Below are positions 25,968 through 33,654 of a DNA stretch of 64,000 nt, in pieces. Source of the DNA: Nocardioides pini (GTDB lineage Bacteria > Actinomycetota > Actinomycetes > Propionibacteriales > Nocardioidaceae); the NCBI RefSeq assembly GCF_026712185.1, contig NZ_JAPPUX010000007.1:1-64000 (forward strand), written 5' to 3'. Under the pieces are notes generated by a model that was not told where the DNA came from, did not search any database, and saw nothing but the letters and a program-made list of their open reading frames with translations. Positions within the stretch are counted from its first letter, which is position 1. Every line of letters starts with the position of its first letter. The position numbers and the translations under genes were made by a program.

Positions 25968-26876
25968 TCAGTCGCCGGGTCGGCCCACGTGGGCATCGTT
26001 CCTGCCCGCGAACCACTGCTCGAGCTCGCGGAGGACCTCGGGGTCCAGCGCCTGCTCCGGGTCCGCCGCGATCTCGCGCTGGATGCGCGTGCGCGCCGCG
26101 TCGTACAGCGGTGCGCCCATGACGTACGGCAGGTTGCGGGCGTACCACCGGGGGAACACCTGGGTGCCCCACCGCTGCAGGACGATCGCGACCAGGCCGG
26201 GTCGGCCGCGGCGGACCCAGAAGCCGACAGCCCGACCGAGGACGACGGCGACACCGAGAGCGAGCGCCATGACGAGGAGCGTCGAGGCGATCTCGTCGCT
26301 CGCGAAGTTGTCGGTCAGGGTGAAGAAGTTGCCGTAGTAGACCGGGATGAGCACGTCCACCTGGTCGGTGAACGGCCGGACCTGCTCCGCGACGCCCGCC
26401 AGCTGCCGGAGCGAGTCGAGGTCGGGTCGCGCGTCGTAGGCGTTGCCCACGTGCCCGATCGCCGCGCGGACGTTGTCGAAGGTGCCGCTGAACCCGTCGA
26501 TCTCGAGCACGCTGCGCGCCCGACCCATCTCGTCGTACGTCGTCTCGATCGAGCCGAGGGTGCGGACGCTCTCGTCCGCCGTCCGCTGGAGCTCGTCCTG
26601 CGGGAGGGTGTGCTCGTTGAGGTACGTGACGGCGGCCTGGACCTGCTCGCGGTGCTCGACGACGTACGACGCCTGCTCGTACCTCTCCGTCAGGTTCGGC
26701 ACCGCCCGGACGGCATCGCCGGCCTTCCCGCTCATCGTCTCGGCGTCGCTCAACGCGACGCTGAGGGCGGCCCCCGCGCCATAGGCCTTGATGAACATCT
26801 CCGCGAGCGAGCCGCTCACCAGCCGCCCGATCTCGAGCCGGCGTCGGAGGGAGGACAGGTGGTCGGGGCCGGGCAT
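25968..26876 (-). CDS. Uncharacterised membrane protein, helical extracytoplasmic region
   Basis: A 302-aa protein I do not recognise. Residues 1-40 form a helix (LSSLRRRLEIGRLVSGSLAE) leading to a possible short membrane segment. Residues about 50-180 are predicted mostly helical and hydrophilic, without Cys (YEQASYVVEHREQVQAAV, RQLAGVAEQVRPFTDQ). A clear membrane helix follows (ASTLLVMALALGVAVVLGRAV), then a basic segment and an acidic C-terminus (DPEQALDPEVLRELEQWF). The start ATG 26876 has AAGGACCTCCC upstream. It is divergent from a coiled-coil gene at 27064 with 187 bp between. A damaged copy of its 3' end lies at 25083-25137. Confidence 0.7.
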   Translation of the reverse strand: MPGPDHLSSLRRRLEIGRLVSGSLAEMFIKAYGAGAALSVALSDAETMSGKAGDAVRAVPNLTERYEQASYVVEHREQVQAAVTYLNEHTLPQDELQRTADESVRTLGSIETTYDEMGRARSVLEIDGFSGTFDNVRAAIGHVGNAYDARPDLDSLRQLAGVAEQVRPFTDQVDVLIPVYYGNFFTLTDNFASDEIASTLLVMALALGVAVVLGRAVGFWVRRGRPGLVAIVLQRWGTQVFPRWYARNLPYVMGAPLYDAARTRIQREIAADPEQALDPEVLRELEQWFAGRNDAHVGRPGD

Positions 26877-27063
26877 GGGAGGTCCTTCGGTCGTGGGCGT
26901 CCTTCCGCATCGGCATGCTGCCCCACGGGCTCGGCGTTTCCGAGCAGCGTGCACCCCGATGGGTGGACCGGAGCCCGGCCGCACATCCCCCTCGACGCGT
27001 GGGTGCCTCGACCTCGTACGCTGCCGATGACATTCGCCGCGGGGGAAGAGGGAGGAGAGGCAC

Positions 27064-27504
27064 GTGCCGAACCAGGAGCACGACACAGACGTCCGAAGTG
27101 CAGCGGGCGACCACCAGGACGACCCCGCGGGGCGGCCCGTGGTGCCGGAGCAGCGCTCGCCCTCGGCCGCGCGGCTGCTGGAGATGACGGCCCGCGACAC
27201 CGACCAGTGGCTCTCCGACGCCCGGGCGGAGGCGGCGGAGGTCGTCGCGAAGGCGCGGCAGGAGGCAGAGACGCTGCTGCGTACGGCGCAGCGCGAGGCC
27301 TCGAACATGGTCGAGGCGGCGCGGGTCGAGGCCGCGCGCACCGGCGAGGAAGCGCAGGCCGCGGCGGACGGCGTACGCGCCGAGTCGGAGAAGCAGCGCG
27401 TGGAGGCTGAGGCGGAGGTCGCCCGCCTCCAGCAGGTGGCGACCGACCACGCGCAGCACCTGCGCCACCACCTCAACGACATGCTGGAGCGGCTCGAGCC
27501 CTAG
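27064..27504 (+). CDS. Coiled-coil protein, DivIVA/Wag31-tail-like
   Basis: A 146-aa hydrophilic protein. A disordered acidic N-terminus (residues 1-35) is followed by an uninterrupted coiled coil to the end: ARLLEMTARDTDQWLSDARA, then heptads rich in A/E/R (EAAEVVAKARQEAETLL and EASNMVEAARVEAARTGEEA), closing with LRHHLNDMLERLEP. The LLEMTARDTDQWLSDARAEA pattern resembles the C-terminal coiled coil of actinobacterial DivIVA-like cell-pole proteins, but the N-terminal membrane-curvature domain is absent. The start is GTG 27064 with a strong GGGAGGAG upstream. A structural or scaffolding role is a guess. Confidence 0.78.
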   Translation: MPNQEHDTDVRSAAGDHQDDPAGRPVVPEQRSPSAARLLEMTARDTDQWLSDARAEAAEVVAKARQEAETLLRTAQREASNMVEAARVEAARTGEEAQAAADGVRAESEKQRVEAEAEVARLQQVATDHAQHLRHHLNDMLERLEP

Positions 27505-27901
27505 CCGGACGCGCTGCGTCGCTGGTGCACGAGGGAGCGCACGGCGACGCCGCGCGCGCAGAGAGGTCGCGAGCCTTGCTCGTGTCGTACTCGTGGTGGC
27601 GCGGGTAGCGGCTCGTCAGCATCGACGCCCGTGCGGGACCGCACGGCGGCATCGCGCTGGGGGACTGCCGGGACAGGCGCCCCTTTTGCGACAGTCGTCG
27701 CCGGGGGTTGTCCATCGACCCCAGCGTCGAGCGCGGCTGTTCGTTCGTGATGACTCACAGCACGTTGTGGGGCACGGGGTGTGAGTGTCAATGCGGGCTC
27801 GAGGCGTTGAGGTGGGGTGGAGCGAACCGCCGCCGCCGTCGACGCCGAGGAGCGCCGTCGCGTCAAGAGCGAGGAGGTCGGTGGTCTGTAGTCGTCAACG
27901 C
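27505..27901. other. 397-bp gap without a supported gene
   Basis: Open frames exist on both strands (for example a minus-strand frame at 27473-27715) but have no recognisable domain, no ribosome binding site and atypical composition. The stretch may be decayed coding sequence. A minor CGTGCGGGACCGCACG inverted repeat occurs near 27629-27644. No clear terminator for the flanking convergent genes is seen. Confidence 0.5.
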
Positions 27902-28303
27902 CTACGACGCGTCGTACCCCTCGCCACCGGCGCTCTTCGACCAGGCGGGCAGCTGCTGGAGCGCCCAGCCGTTGCCGTCGGGGTCGGCGAAGAAGACGAA
28001 ACGGCCCCAGGCGAGCTCGTCGACGTCGCTGACCTCGATGCCGCGCGCGACGAGGTCGGCGTGGGTCGCGTCGGCGTCGGCGATGACCATCTGGAGGTTG
28101 TCCAGCGACCCGGGCTCCATCTTCGTGAGCCCCTTGCCGATCGCGATCGAGCACGCGGACCCCGGAGGCGTGAGCTGGACGAACCGCACGTCGTCGCTCA
28201 CCACCTGGTCGTGGTCGGCGACGAAGCCGACCTTCTCGTAGAACTCCTTGGCCCGGTCGACATCGGTCACGGGCACCATCACCAGCTCCAGCTTCATGTC
28301 CAT
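27902..28303 (-). CDS. VOC-superfamily (glyoxalase/bleomycin-resistance-like) protein
   Basis: A 133-aa vicinal-oxygen-chelate fold protein: KLELVMVPVTDVDRAKEFYE opens the first beta-alpha-beta module, and VDELAWGRFVFFADPDGNGW with its FxDPDGN motif closes the second. Metal-ligand candidates are the Glu in the first strand and a Glu near the second module; a first-strand His is absent, so glyoxalase I activity is unlikely. It could be a small-molecule binding or lyase-type protein. The start ATG 28303 is set by a -10 (TAGCCT) 6 nt upstream; ATG 28297 is the alternative. Confidence 0.86.
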   Translation of the reverse strand: MDMKLELVMVPVTDVDRAKEFYEKVGFVADHDQVVSDDVRFVQLTPPGSACSIAIGKGLTKMEPGSLDNLQMVIADADATHADLVARGIEVSDVDELAWGRFVFFADPDGNGWALQQLPAWSKSAGGEGYDAS

Positions 28304-28309
28304 GGCCCG

Positions 28310-28315
28310 AGGCTA
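28310..28315 (-). promoter_or_regulatory. -10 box of VOC gene, leaderless spacing
   Basis: TAGCCT on the minus strand, 6 nt, then ATG 28303. Confidence 0.5.
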
Positions 28316-28432
28316 GGACCCCTTCAGGCCACCTGCTGACCGCAATACGGCCGCGTCGGCCGAGGACGCCACGGGCGGTCCCGGTATCCGCCATGTGGGC
28401 GTGGGTCGTCGGGGTAAATGTCGGCGTGTGCT

Positions 28433-28455
28433 ATCTCTAGTAACCCAGTAGAGAT
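28433..28455 (+). promoter_or_regulatory. Candidate operator upstream of alkanesulfonate-type monooxygenase
   Basis: A 23-bp inverted repeat with 7-bp arms ATCTCTA and TAGAGAT forms an AT-rich island in a very GC-rich setting, 18 bp before ATG 28474. It contains TCTAGT, which recurs in the island upstream of the ABC operon (29596-29601). A common sulfur-responsive repressor is a reasonable guess; the regulator is not in the window. Confidence 0.45.
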
Positions 28456-28473
28456 TAAGTGGAAAGGCGCACG

Positions 28474-29529
28474 ATGGAGTTCCTCTGGTACATCCCCAAC
28501 CAGGTGACGGCGGGCCACCGGCTCGACGACACCGTCGCCGGGCACAACAGCCTCCAGCGCCTGACGTGGCTCGCCCGCCTGACCGAGGCGCACGGCTGGG
28601 GTGGGGCCCTGATCGGCACCGGGTGGAAGCGGCCCGACACCTTCACGGTCGCCACGTCACTGGCCGCGGCGACGACGACGTTCAATCCGCTCATCGCGAT
28701 CCGGCCGGGCTACTGGACGCCGGCGCACTTCGCCTCGTCCGCCGCGACGCTCGACCAGCTCAGCGGCGGCCGGGTGAAGGTCAACATCGTCTCGGGCCCG
28801 GACCACCAGCCGCAGTACGGCGACGACGAGGGCGACCAGGCGCAGCGATACGCCCGCACGCGCGAGTTCATGCGGCTGGTGCGGCGCTACTGGACCGAGG
28901 GCGACATCACGTTCGACGGCGCGCACTACCGGGCCGAGGGTGCCACCCTCGAGCACAAGCCGGTGGCGCGCGAGGGCAGGCCGCACCCGCAGCTTTACTT
29001 CGGCGGCGCGTCCGAGGCCGCCCAGCGCACCGCGGCCGCCGAGGCGGACGTGCAGCTGTTCTGGGGCGAGCCGCTCGATGGCGTGGCGGCGCGCATCGAC
29101 CACCTGCGCACGCTCAGTGCCGAGCTCGACCGTGACCTGCCGCCGCTCGAGTTCGGCCTGCGCATCACGACCCTCGTCCGCGAGACGACCGAGGAGGCGT
29201 GGGCCGACGCCGAGGCGAAGGTCGCCGCGATGGCCGAGGGGCAGCACGAGTGGGCCGTCGACCCCGGTCGCCGGGTGGCCGTGGGGCAGCAGCGGCTGCT
29301 CGACCTCGCCGAGAAGGGCGACGTGCTCGACGACTGCCTCTACACGGCCCCCGGCCGCGTCGGCGGTGGTGGCGCCGGCACGACCTGGCTCGTCGGGTCA
29401 CCCGACGACGTGGCCAAGGCGCTGCGTCGCTACGCCGACCTCGGGGTCACCCACTTCGTGCTCAGCGACACGCCGTACGAGCGCGAGATCGTGCGCGTCG
29501 GCGACACCCTCCTGCCGCTCCTGCGCTGA
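28474..29529 (+). CDS. LLM-class flavin-dependent monooxygenase, alkanesulfonate (SsuD) type
   Basis: A 351-aa bacterial-luciferase-like TIM barrel using reduced FMN and O2. The N-terminus EFLWYIPNQVTAGHR, LARLTEAHGWGGALIGTG, ATTTFNPLIAIRPGYW, LDQLSGGRVKVNIVSG and the late TTWLVGSPDDVAKALRRYAD match SsuD-type alkanesulfonate monooxygenases, including the Arg in AIRPG that contacts phosphate or sulfonate. The start ATG 28474 follows GGAAAGG; a GTG at 28459 is less likely. It is 120 bp ahead of an SsuACB-type ABC operon, so desulfonation of the imported compound is the likely job. No FMN reductase (SsuE) is encoded nearby. Confidence 0.9.
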   Translation: MEFLWYIPNQVTAGHRLDDTVAGHNSLQRLTWLARLTEAHGWGGALIGTGWKRPDTFTVATSLAAATTTFNPLIAIRPGYWTPAHFASSAATLDQLSGGRVKVNIVSGPDHQPQYGDDEGDQAQRYARTREFMRLVRRYWTEGDITFDGAHYRAEGATLEHKPVAREGRPHPQLYFGGASEAAQRTAAAEADVQLFWGEPLDGVAARIDHLRTLSAELDRDLPPLEFGLRITTLVRETTEEAWADAEAKVAAMAEGQHEWAVDPGRRVAVGQQRLLDLAEKGDVLDDCLYTAPGRVGGGGAGTTWLVGSPDDVAKALRRYADLGVTHFVLSDTPYEREIVRVGDTLLPLLR

Positions 29530-29555
29530 CCGCCAGCCCCGACGCACCGGGCCGG

Positions 29556-29614
29556 GACGTGATCGGGAACTCCTGTCACGTCAATATCACTAAAGTCTAG
29601 TCAATTACATTAGT
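29556..29614 (+). promoter_or_regulatory. Promoter/operator region of sulfonate ABC operon
   Basis: GACGTGA and TCACGTC form an inverted repeat (29556-29582, 13-nt spacer). Next is an AT-rich island with ACTAA...TTAGT (29589-29614) that contains TCTAGT (29596-29601) and a -10-like TACATT (29606-29611). The ATG at 29650 has GAAGGAGA before it. Two nested palindromes suggest regulated transcription. Confidence 0.5.
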
Positions 29615-29649
29615 TTTGAAGTCCGCTGTTCCGAGAAGGAGAACCCCTG

Positions 29650-30702
29650 ATGCCACGACGTGGGCGCACCCGCACCCTGACCCGAGCGGCCCTGCTGGCC
29701 ACTGCCGGCCTCCTGGCCCTGTCCGCCTGCGGCGGTGAGCAGGCCGGCCCCAGGCTCGAGCTCACGGCTGCCCTTCCCGACGCGCCGTCCGAGGACACCG
29801 TGCTGCGCGTCGGTGACCCGGCCACCCAGGTGGCCCTGGAGACCTCCGGCCTGATCGACGACCTCGACATCGACGTCGAGTGGGCCAACGTCACCGGCGG
29901 CCCCAAGACGCTCGAGGCCTTCCGTGCCGACGCGATCGACATCGGGTCGGTCGCCGACATCCCGCCGCTCTTCGCGCACTGGACCGGCACCGACGTCCGC
30001 ATCGTCGCCGCACGCGAGACCGTCGACCCGATGGAGCACCCGACCTACGAGCTCGGCGTCGCTCCCGGCGTCGACGTGAAGTCGATCGAGGACCTCAAGG
30101 GGAAGAAGATCGCCTACAGCCCGGGCCAGGCCCAGGGCGCGCTGGTGCTCAACGTTCTCCGCGAGGCCGGCCTCACCCAGGACGACGTCGAGTTCGTCGA
30201 GATGCAGAGCGTCGACGACGCCTTCTCGGTCGCGCTGGCCAGCAAGCAGGTCGACGTCGCCCCGCTCGGCCAGACCCTGGTCAAGACCTACCTCGCCAAG
30301 TACGAGCGCGACGGGGCCAGCACCATCGAGCCCGGCGTGCGCGACGACGCCTGGACGCTCTACACGCCGACCACCGTGCTGGAGGACGCCGACAAGGCGG
30401 CCGCGATCAAGGAGTACGTCGCCGCGTGGGCCAAGGCCCAGCAGTGGATCTCCGACCACCCCGACGAGTTCGCGCAGGCCTACTACGTCGACCACGAGGG
30501 CCTCTCGCCCGAGGACGCGCAGTACGTCGTCGACGCGCTGGGCCAGTTCACCGTGCCGACCAACTGGGACGAGTTCATCGCCCGCCACCAGGAGACCGTC
30601 GACACGCTGGTCGAGGCGCAGGACCAGGAGCCGCTCGACGTCGAGACGATCTACGACCGGCGCTACGAGAAGGCCATCGCCGACGCGGTGGAGGGTTCAT
30701 GA
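29650..30702 (+). CDS. ABC transporter substrate-binding lipoprotein, sulfonate/aliphatic-sulfur type
   Basis: A 350-aa periplasmic-binding-type lipoprotein. The lipoprotein signal ends in the lipobox LSAC (Cys at about 26, followed by GGEQ). The mature part has the NMT1/SsuA-like two-lobe features: VLRVGDPATQVALETSGLID, TGGPKTLEAFRADAIDIG, VADIPPLFAHWTG, VKSIEDLKGKKIAYSPGQAQ and the C-terminal YTPTTVLEDADKAAAIKEYV. It is anchored outside the membrane and delivers substrate to the permease encoded next. The permease ATG overlaps its stop codon. The exact ligand (alkanesulfonate, sulfone or similar) is not determinable here. Confidence 0.93.
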   Translation: MPRRGRTRTLTRAALLATAGLLALSACGGEQAGPRLELTAALPDAPSEDTVLRVGDPATQVALETSGLIDDLDIDVEWANVTGGPKTLEAFRADAIDIGSVADIPPLFAHWTGTDVRIVAARETVDPMEHPTYELGVAPGVDVKSIEDLKGKKIAYSPGQAQGALVLNVLREAGLTQDDVEFVEMQSVDDAFSVALASKQVDVAPLGQTLVKTYLAKYERDGASTIEPGVRDDAWTLYTPTTVLEDADKAAAIKEYVAAWAKAQQWISDHPDEFAQAYYVDHEGLSPEDAQYVVDALGQFTVPTNWDEFIARHQETVDTLVEAQDQEPLDVETIYDRRYEKAIADAVEGS

Positions 30703-31547
30703 CGACCCTCACCGGCAACCTGTCGGCCCCCACCCGCGCCCTCGCCGAGGCGGAGGACGTACGCCCCACCCGGCGCCGGCTCGGCCCGGGCGAGCCGATC
30801 CGCTTCGGCGGCCTCATCGGCATCGCCGCGCTCCTGCTCGCGTGGGTCGTGGGGTCCGCCACCGGCGTGCTCGACCCCCGCACGCTCACCGAGCCGTGGA
30901 CGGTCGTGCAGACCGCAGGCACGCTCATCGAGAACGGTCGCCTGCAGGAGAGCTTGGTGACCTCCGGCATCCGCGCGGCCCTCGGCCTGGGCCTCGGGGT
31001 CCTCGTCGGCACCGTGCTGGCCCTGGTCTCGGGGCTGTCGCGGATCGGTGAGTCGTTCATCGACGGGCCCATCCAGGTCAAGCGCTCCATCCCGACCCTC
31101 GCGCTCATCCCGCTGCTGATCCTGTGGCTCGGCATCGGCGAGCCGATGAAGGTCATCACGATCGCCCTGGCCGTCTTCGTGCCGATCTACATCCACACCC
31201 ACAACGGCCTGCGCACCATCGAGGGCAGGTACGCCGAGCTCGCCGAGACGCTCGGCGTGACGCGCGGCGAGTTCGTGCGCCACGTCGTGCTCCCCGGCGC
31301 GATGCCCGGCTTCCTGCTGGGCCTGCGCTTCGCGGTGACCTCGTCGCTGCTCGCGCTCGTCGTGGTCGAGGTCATCAACGCCACGAGCGGGATCGGCCAC
31401 ATGATCACGCTCGCGTCCAACTACGGGCAGACCGACATCATCGTCGTCGGCCTGGTCGTCTACGCGCTGCTCGGCGTCACCGCCGACGCGGTCGTCCGAC
31501 TGATCGAGAGGAAGGCACTGTCATGGCGTCGTACGCTGGCGAGCTGA
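30699..31547 (+). CDS. ssuC: ABC transporter permease, SsuC type
   Basis: A 282-aa inner-membrane permease with a basic N-terminus and about six membrane helices (GGLIGIAALLLAWVVGSATG; LGLGLGVLVGTVLALVSGL; LALIPLLILWLGIGEPMKV; ITIALAVFVPIYIHTHNG; FAVTSSLLALVVVEVINA; IIVVGLVVYALLGVTADAV). The EAA-type coupling loop YAELAETLGVTRGEFVRHVV contacts the ATPase. It overlaps the binding-protein gene by 4 bp and the ATPase gene by 25 bp, so the three are tightly co-translated. This composition is typical for importers of sulfonates, taurine or nitrate; the sulfur assignment rests on the flanking monooxygenases. Confidence 0.93.
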   Translation: MTTLTGNLSAPTRALAEAEDVRPTRRRLGPGEPIRFGGLIGIAALLLAWVVGSATGVLDPRTLTEPWTVVQTAGTLIENGRLQESLVTSGIRAALGLGLGVLVGTVLALVSGLSRIGESFIDGPIQVKRSIPTLALIPLLILWLGIGEPMKVITIALAVFVPIYIHTHNGLRTIEGRYAELAETLGVTRGEFVRHVVLPGAMPGFLLGLRFAVTSSLLALVVVEVINATSGIGHMITLASNYGQTDIIVVGLVVYALLGVTADAVVRLIERKALSWRRTLAS

Positions 31548-32314
31548 GCACCGAGGTGGCACCGGCGGTGCGGGTGAGGTCCCTGCACCGCAGCTTCAAC
31601 GAGGCGGGCGGCGTGCTCAACGGCCTCGACCTCGACATCGCGCCCGGCGAGTTCGTGGCCCTCCTGGGTCGCAGCGGCTCGGGCAAGAGCACCCTGCTCC
31701 GGTCGCTCGCCGGCCTGGACCGCGGCGTCGCCGGCACCGGCGTCATCGAGGTGCCGGAGAAGGTCTCGGTCGTCTTCCAGGACTCGCGGCTGCTGCCGTG
31801 GAAGCGCGTCCTCGACAACGTGACGCTCGGCCTGCGTGCCGGTGACGCGGCCGACCGCGGCCGCCAGGCGCTGGCCGAGGTCGGCCTCGCCGGGCGCGAG
31901 AAGGCGTGGCCCCACGAGCTCTCCGGCGGCGAGCAGCAGCGCGCCTCGCTGGCCCGCTCGCTGGTGCGCGACCCTGAGCTGCTGCTGGCCGACGAGCCGT
32001 TCGGTGCGCTCGACGCGCTCACCCGGATCCGGATGCACACCCTGCTGCGCAAGCTGTGCGAGGTGCACCAGCCGGCCGTGCTGCTGGTGACGCACGACGT
32101 CGACGAGGCGATCGTGCTGGCCGACCGCGTCATCGTCCTCGACGGGGGCGTCGTACGCCACGACGCGCGCGTCGAGCTCGACGGCCGGCGCTCGCAGGCC
32201 GACCCGGCGTTCGCCCGGCTGCGGGCCCGCCTGCTCACCGAGCTCGGCGTCGAGGACGACCACGACGCGCCGGGCCGTCACCTCGACCGTGCGGTGGAGA
32301 GGGCGGCGTCATGA
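31523..32314 (+). CDS. ssuB: ABC transporter ATP-binding protein, SsuB type
   Basis: A 263-aa ATPase. Walker A GRSGSGKSTLLR is near residue 52. The Q-loop is VVFQDSRLLPWKRVLDNV, with the LLPW signature of the nitrate/sulfonate/taurine group. The signature motif is LSGGEQQRASLARSLV, Walker B is LLLADEPFGALDAL and the H-loop is LLVTHDVDEAIVLADR. The start ATG 31523 lies inside the permease gene, preceded by GAGAGGAAGG. It ends with a 4-bp overlap into the next monooxygenase gene, placing that enzyme in the same transcript. Confidence 0.94.
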   Translation: MASYAGELSTEVAPAVRVRSLHRSFNEAGGVLNGLDLDIAPGEFVALLGRSGSGKSTLLRSLAGLDRGVAGTGVIEVPEKVSVVFQDSRLLPWKRVLDNVTLGLRAGDAADRGRQALAEVGLAGREKAWPHELSGGEQQRASLARSLVRDPELLLADEPFGALDALTRIRMHTLLRKLCEVHQPAVLLVTHDVDEAIVLADRVIVLDGGVVRHDARVELDGRRSQADPAFARLRARLLTELGVEDDHDAPGRHLDRAVERAAS

Positions 32315-33654
32315 CGGTCCGGCAGCTGCACCTCAACCTGTTCATCTACCCCGACGGCCACCACGAGGCGGCCTGGCGGCGCCCGGAGTCGCAGCCGGAG
32401 CGGATCACCGACATCACCTACTACCAGGAGCTGGCCCAGCGGGCCGAGGCCGCGAAGTTCGACGCGGTCTTCTTCGCCGACGGGCCGGCCCTGGCCGACA
32501 ACATCCGGTACGCCGCTCGCGGTGGGCTCGAGCCGATCACCAAGATGACCGCCATCGCCGCCGCCACCGAGCGGATCGGGGTCATCGGGACGTCGTCGAC
32601 GACGTACAACGAGCCCTACAACCTGGCCCGGCAGTTCGCCTCGCTCGACCACCTGAGCAACGGCCGGGTCGGGTGGAACATCGTCACGACCTCCTCGGCC
32701 GCCGCGGCGCACAACTTCGGCCTCGACGCCCACCCGGCCCACGCCCAGCGCTACGAGCGCGCCGAGGAGTTCCTCGACGTGGTCACCAAACTGTGGGACA
32801 GCTGGGAGGACGACGCCGTCCTCGCCGACCGCGAGAGCGGGGTCTACGCCGACACCGACAAGATCCACCGGATCGACCACGAGGGTCGCCACTTCTCCGT
32901 CGCCGGCCCCCTCAACGCGCCGCGCTCGCCGCAGGGGCGACCGGTCTACGTGCAGGCCGGGTCGTCGGAGGACGGCAGGTCGTTCGCGGCCCGCTGGGCC
33001 GAGGCGATCTTCACCGCGCACCAGACCCTGGAGAACGCGCAGGAGTTCTACGCCGACATCAAGGCGCGCGCCCGCTCCGTCGGTCGCGACCCCGAGGGGC
33101 TCAAGGTGCTGCCCGGCATCAGCCCGTTCATCGGGTCGACGGCCGCGGAGGCCCGCGCGCTGGAGGAGGAGTTCAACGACCTCACCCAGCCGGCGTACTC
33201 CCTCAAGCAGCTGAGCAACCTCGTCGGCGTCGACCTGACGGCGTACGACCTCGACGGCCCGTTCCCGACCGAGGTCGTGGCGCCGGTGGGTGACCGCGCG
33301 TTCCACAGCCGGTCGCAGCTCGTGCTCGACATCGTGGCCCGGGAGAGCCCGACGATCCGCCAGCTGTGCCACCGCCTCGCCGGTGCCCGCGGGCACCGGG
33401 TGGTCGCGGGCACCCCGGTCGACATCGCCGACACCATCCAGGAGTGGGCCGAGAGGGGCGCGGCGGACGGCTTCAACGTGATGCCGCCGTGGCTCCCGGG
33501 TGGCATCGACGTCTTCATCGACGAGGTCGTGCCGCTCCTGCGCGAACGCGGGCTGTTCCGCACGGAGTACACAGGAACCACGCTCCGCGAGCACCTCGGC
33601 CTCGACCGGCCGGCCAGCCAGTACGCACCGACCCCGCAGAAGGAAACCGCATGA
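32311..33654 (+). CDS. LLM-class flavin monooxygenase, NtaA/SnaA/DszA family
   Basis: A 447-aa two-component monooxygenase of the group that includes nitrilotriacetate, dibenzothiophene-sulfone (DszA) and dimethyl-sulfone-type enzymes. Family marks are LHLNLFIYPDGHHEAAWR at the start, YYQELAQRAEAAKFDAVFF, LDHLSNGRVGWNIVTTSS followed by the AAHNFG segment, RYERAEEFLDVVTKLWDSWE and GRPVYVQAGSSEDG. It needs reduced FMN from a partner reductase not seen here. With the SsuD-like enzyme it gives the cluster two different C-S (or C-N) cleaving monooxygenases. It overlaps the flanking genes by 4 bp on both sides. Confidence 0.92.
   Translation: MTVRQLHLNLFIYPDGHHEAAWRRPESQPERITDITYYQELAQRAEAAKFDAVFFADGPALADNIRYAARGGLEPITKMTAIAAATERIGVIGTSSTTYNEPYNLARQFASLDHLSNGRVGWNIVTTSSAAAAHNFGLDAHPAHAQRYERAEEFLDVVTKLWDSWEDDAVLADRESGVYADTDKIHRIDHEGRHFSVAGPLNAPRSPQGRPVYVQAGSSEDGRSFAARWAEAIFTAHQTLENAQEFYADIKARARSVGRDPEGLKVLPGISPFIGSTAAEARALEEEFNDLTQPAYSLKQLSNLVGVDLTAYDLDGPFPTEVVAPVGDRAFHSRSQLVLDIVARESPTIRQLCHRLAGARGHRVVAGTPVDIADTIQEWAERGAADGFNVMPPWLPGGIDVFIDEVVPLLRERGLFRTEYTGTTLREHLGLDRPASQYAPTPQKETA

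Noticed and set aside
27473..27715. 80-aa minus-strand open frame in the 27.5-27.9 kb gap
   Set aside because: No ribosome binding site or recognisable pattern, and it overlaps the coiled-coil gene's end. Possibly decayed sequence, but not supported as a gene.
29530..29649. SAM or other sulfur-related riboswitch before the ABC operon
   Set aside because: The predicted leader after the TACATT -10 is only about 30 nt, too short for a known riboswitch. The symmetric DNA motifs fit protein operators better.
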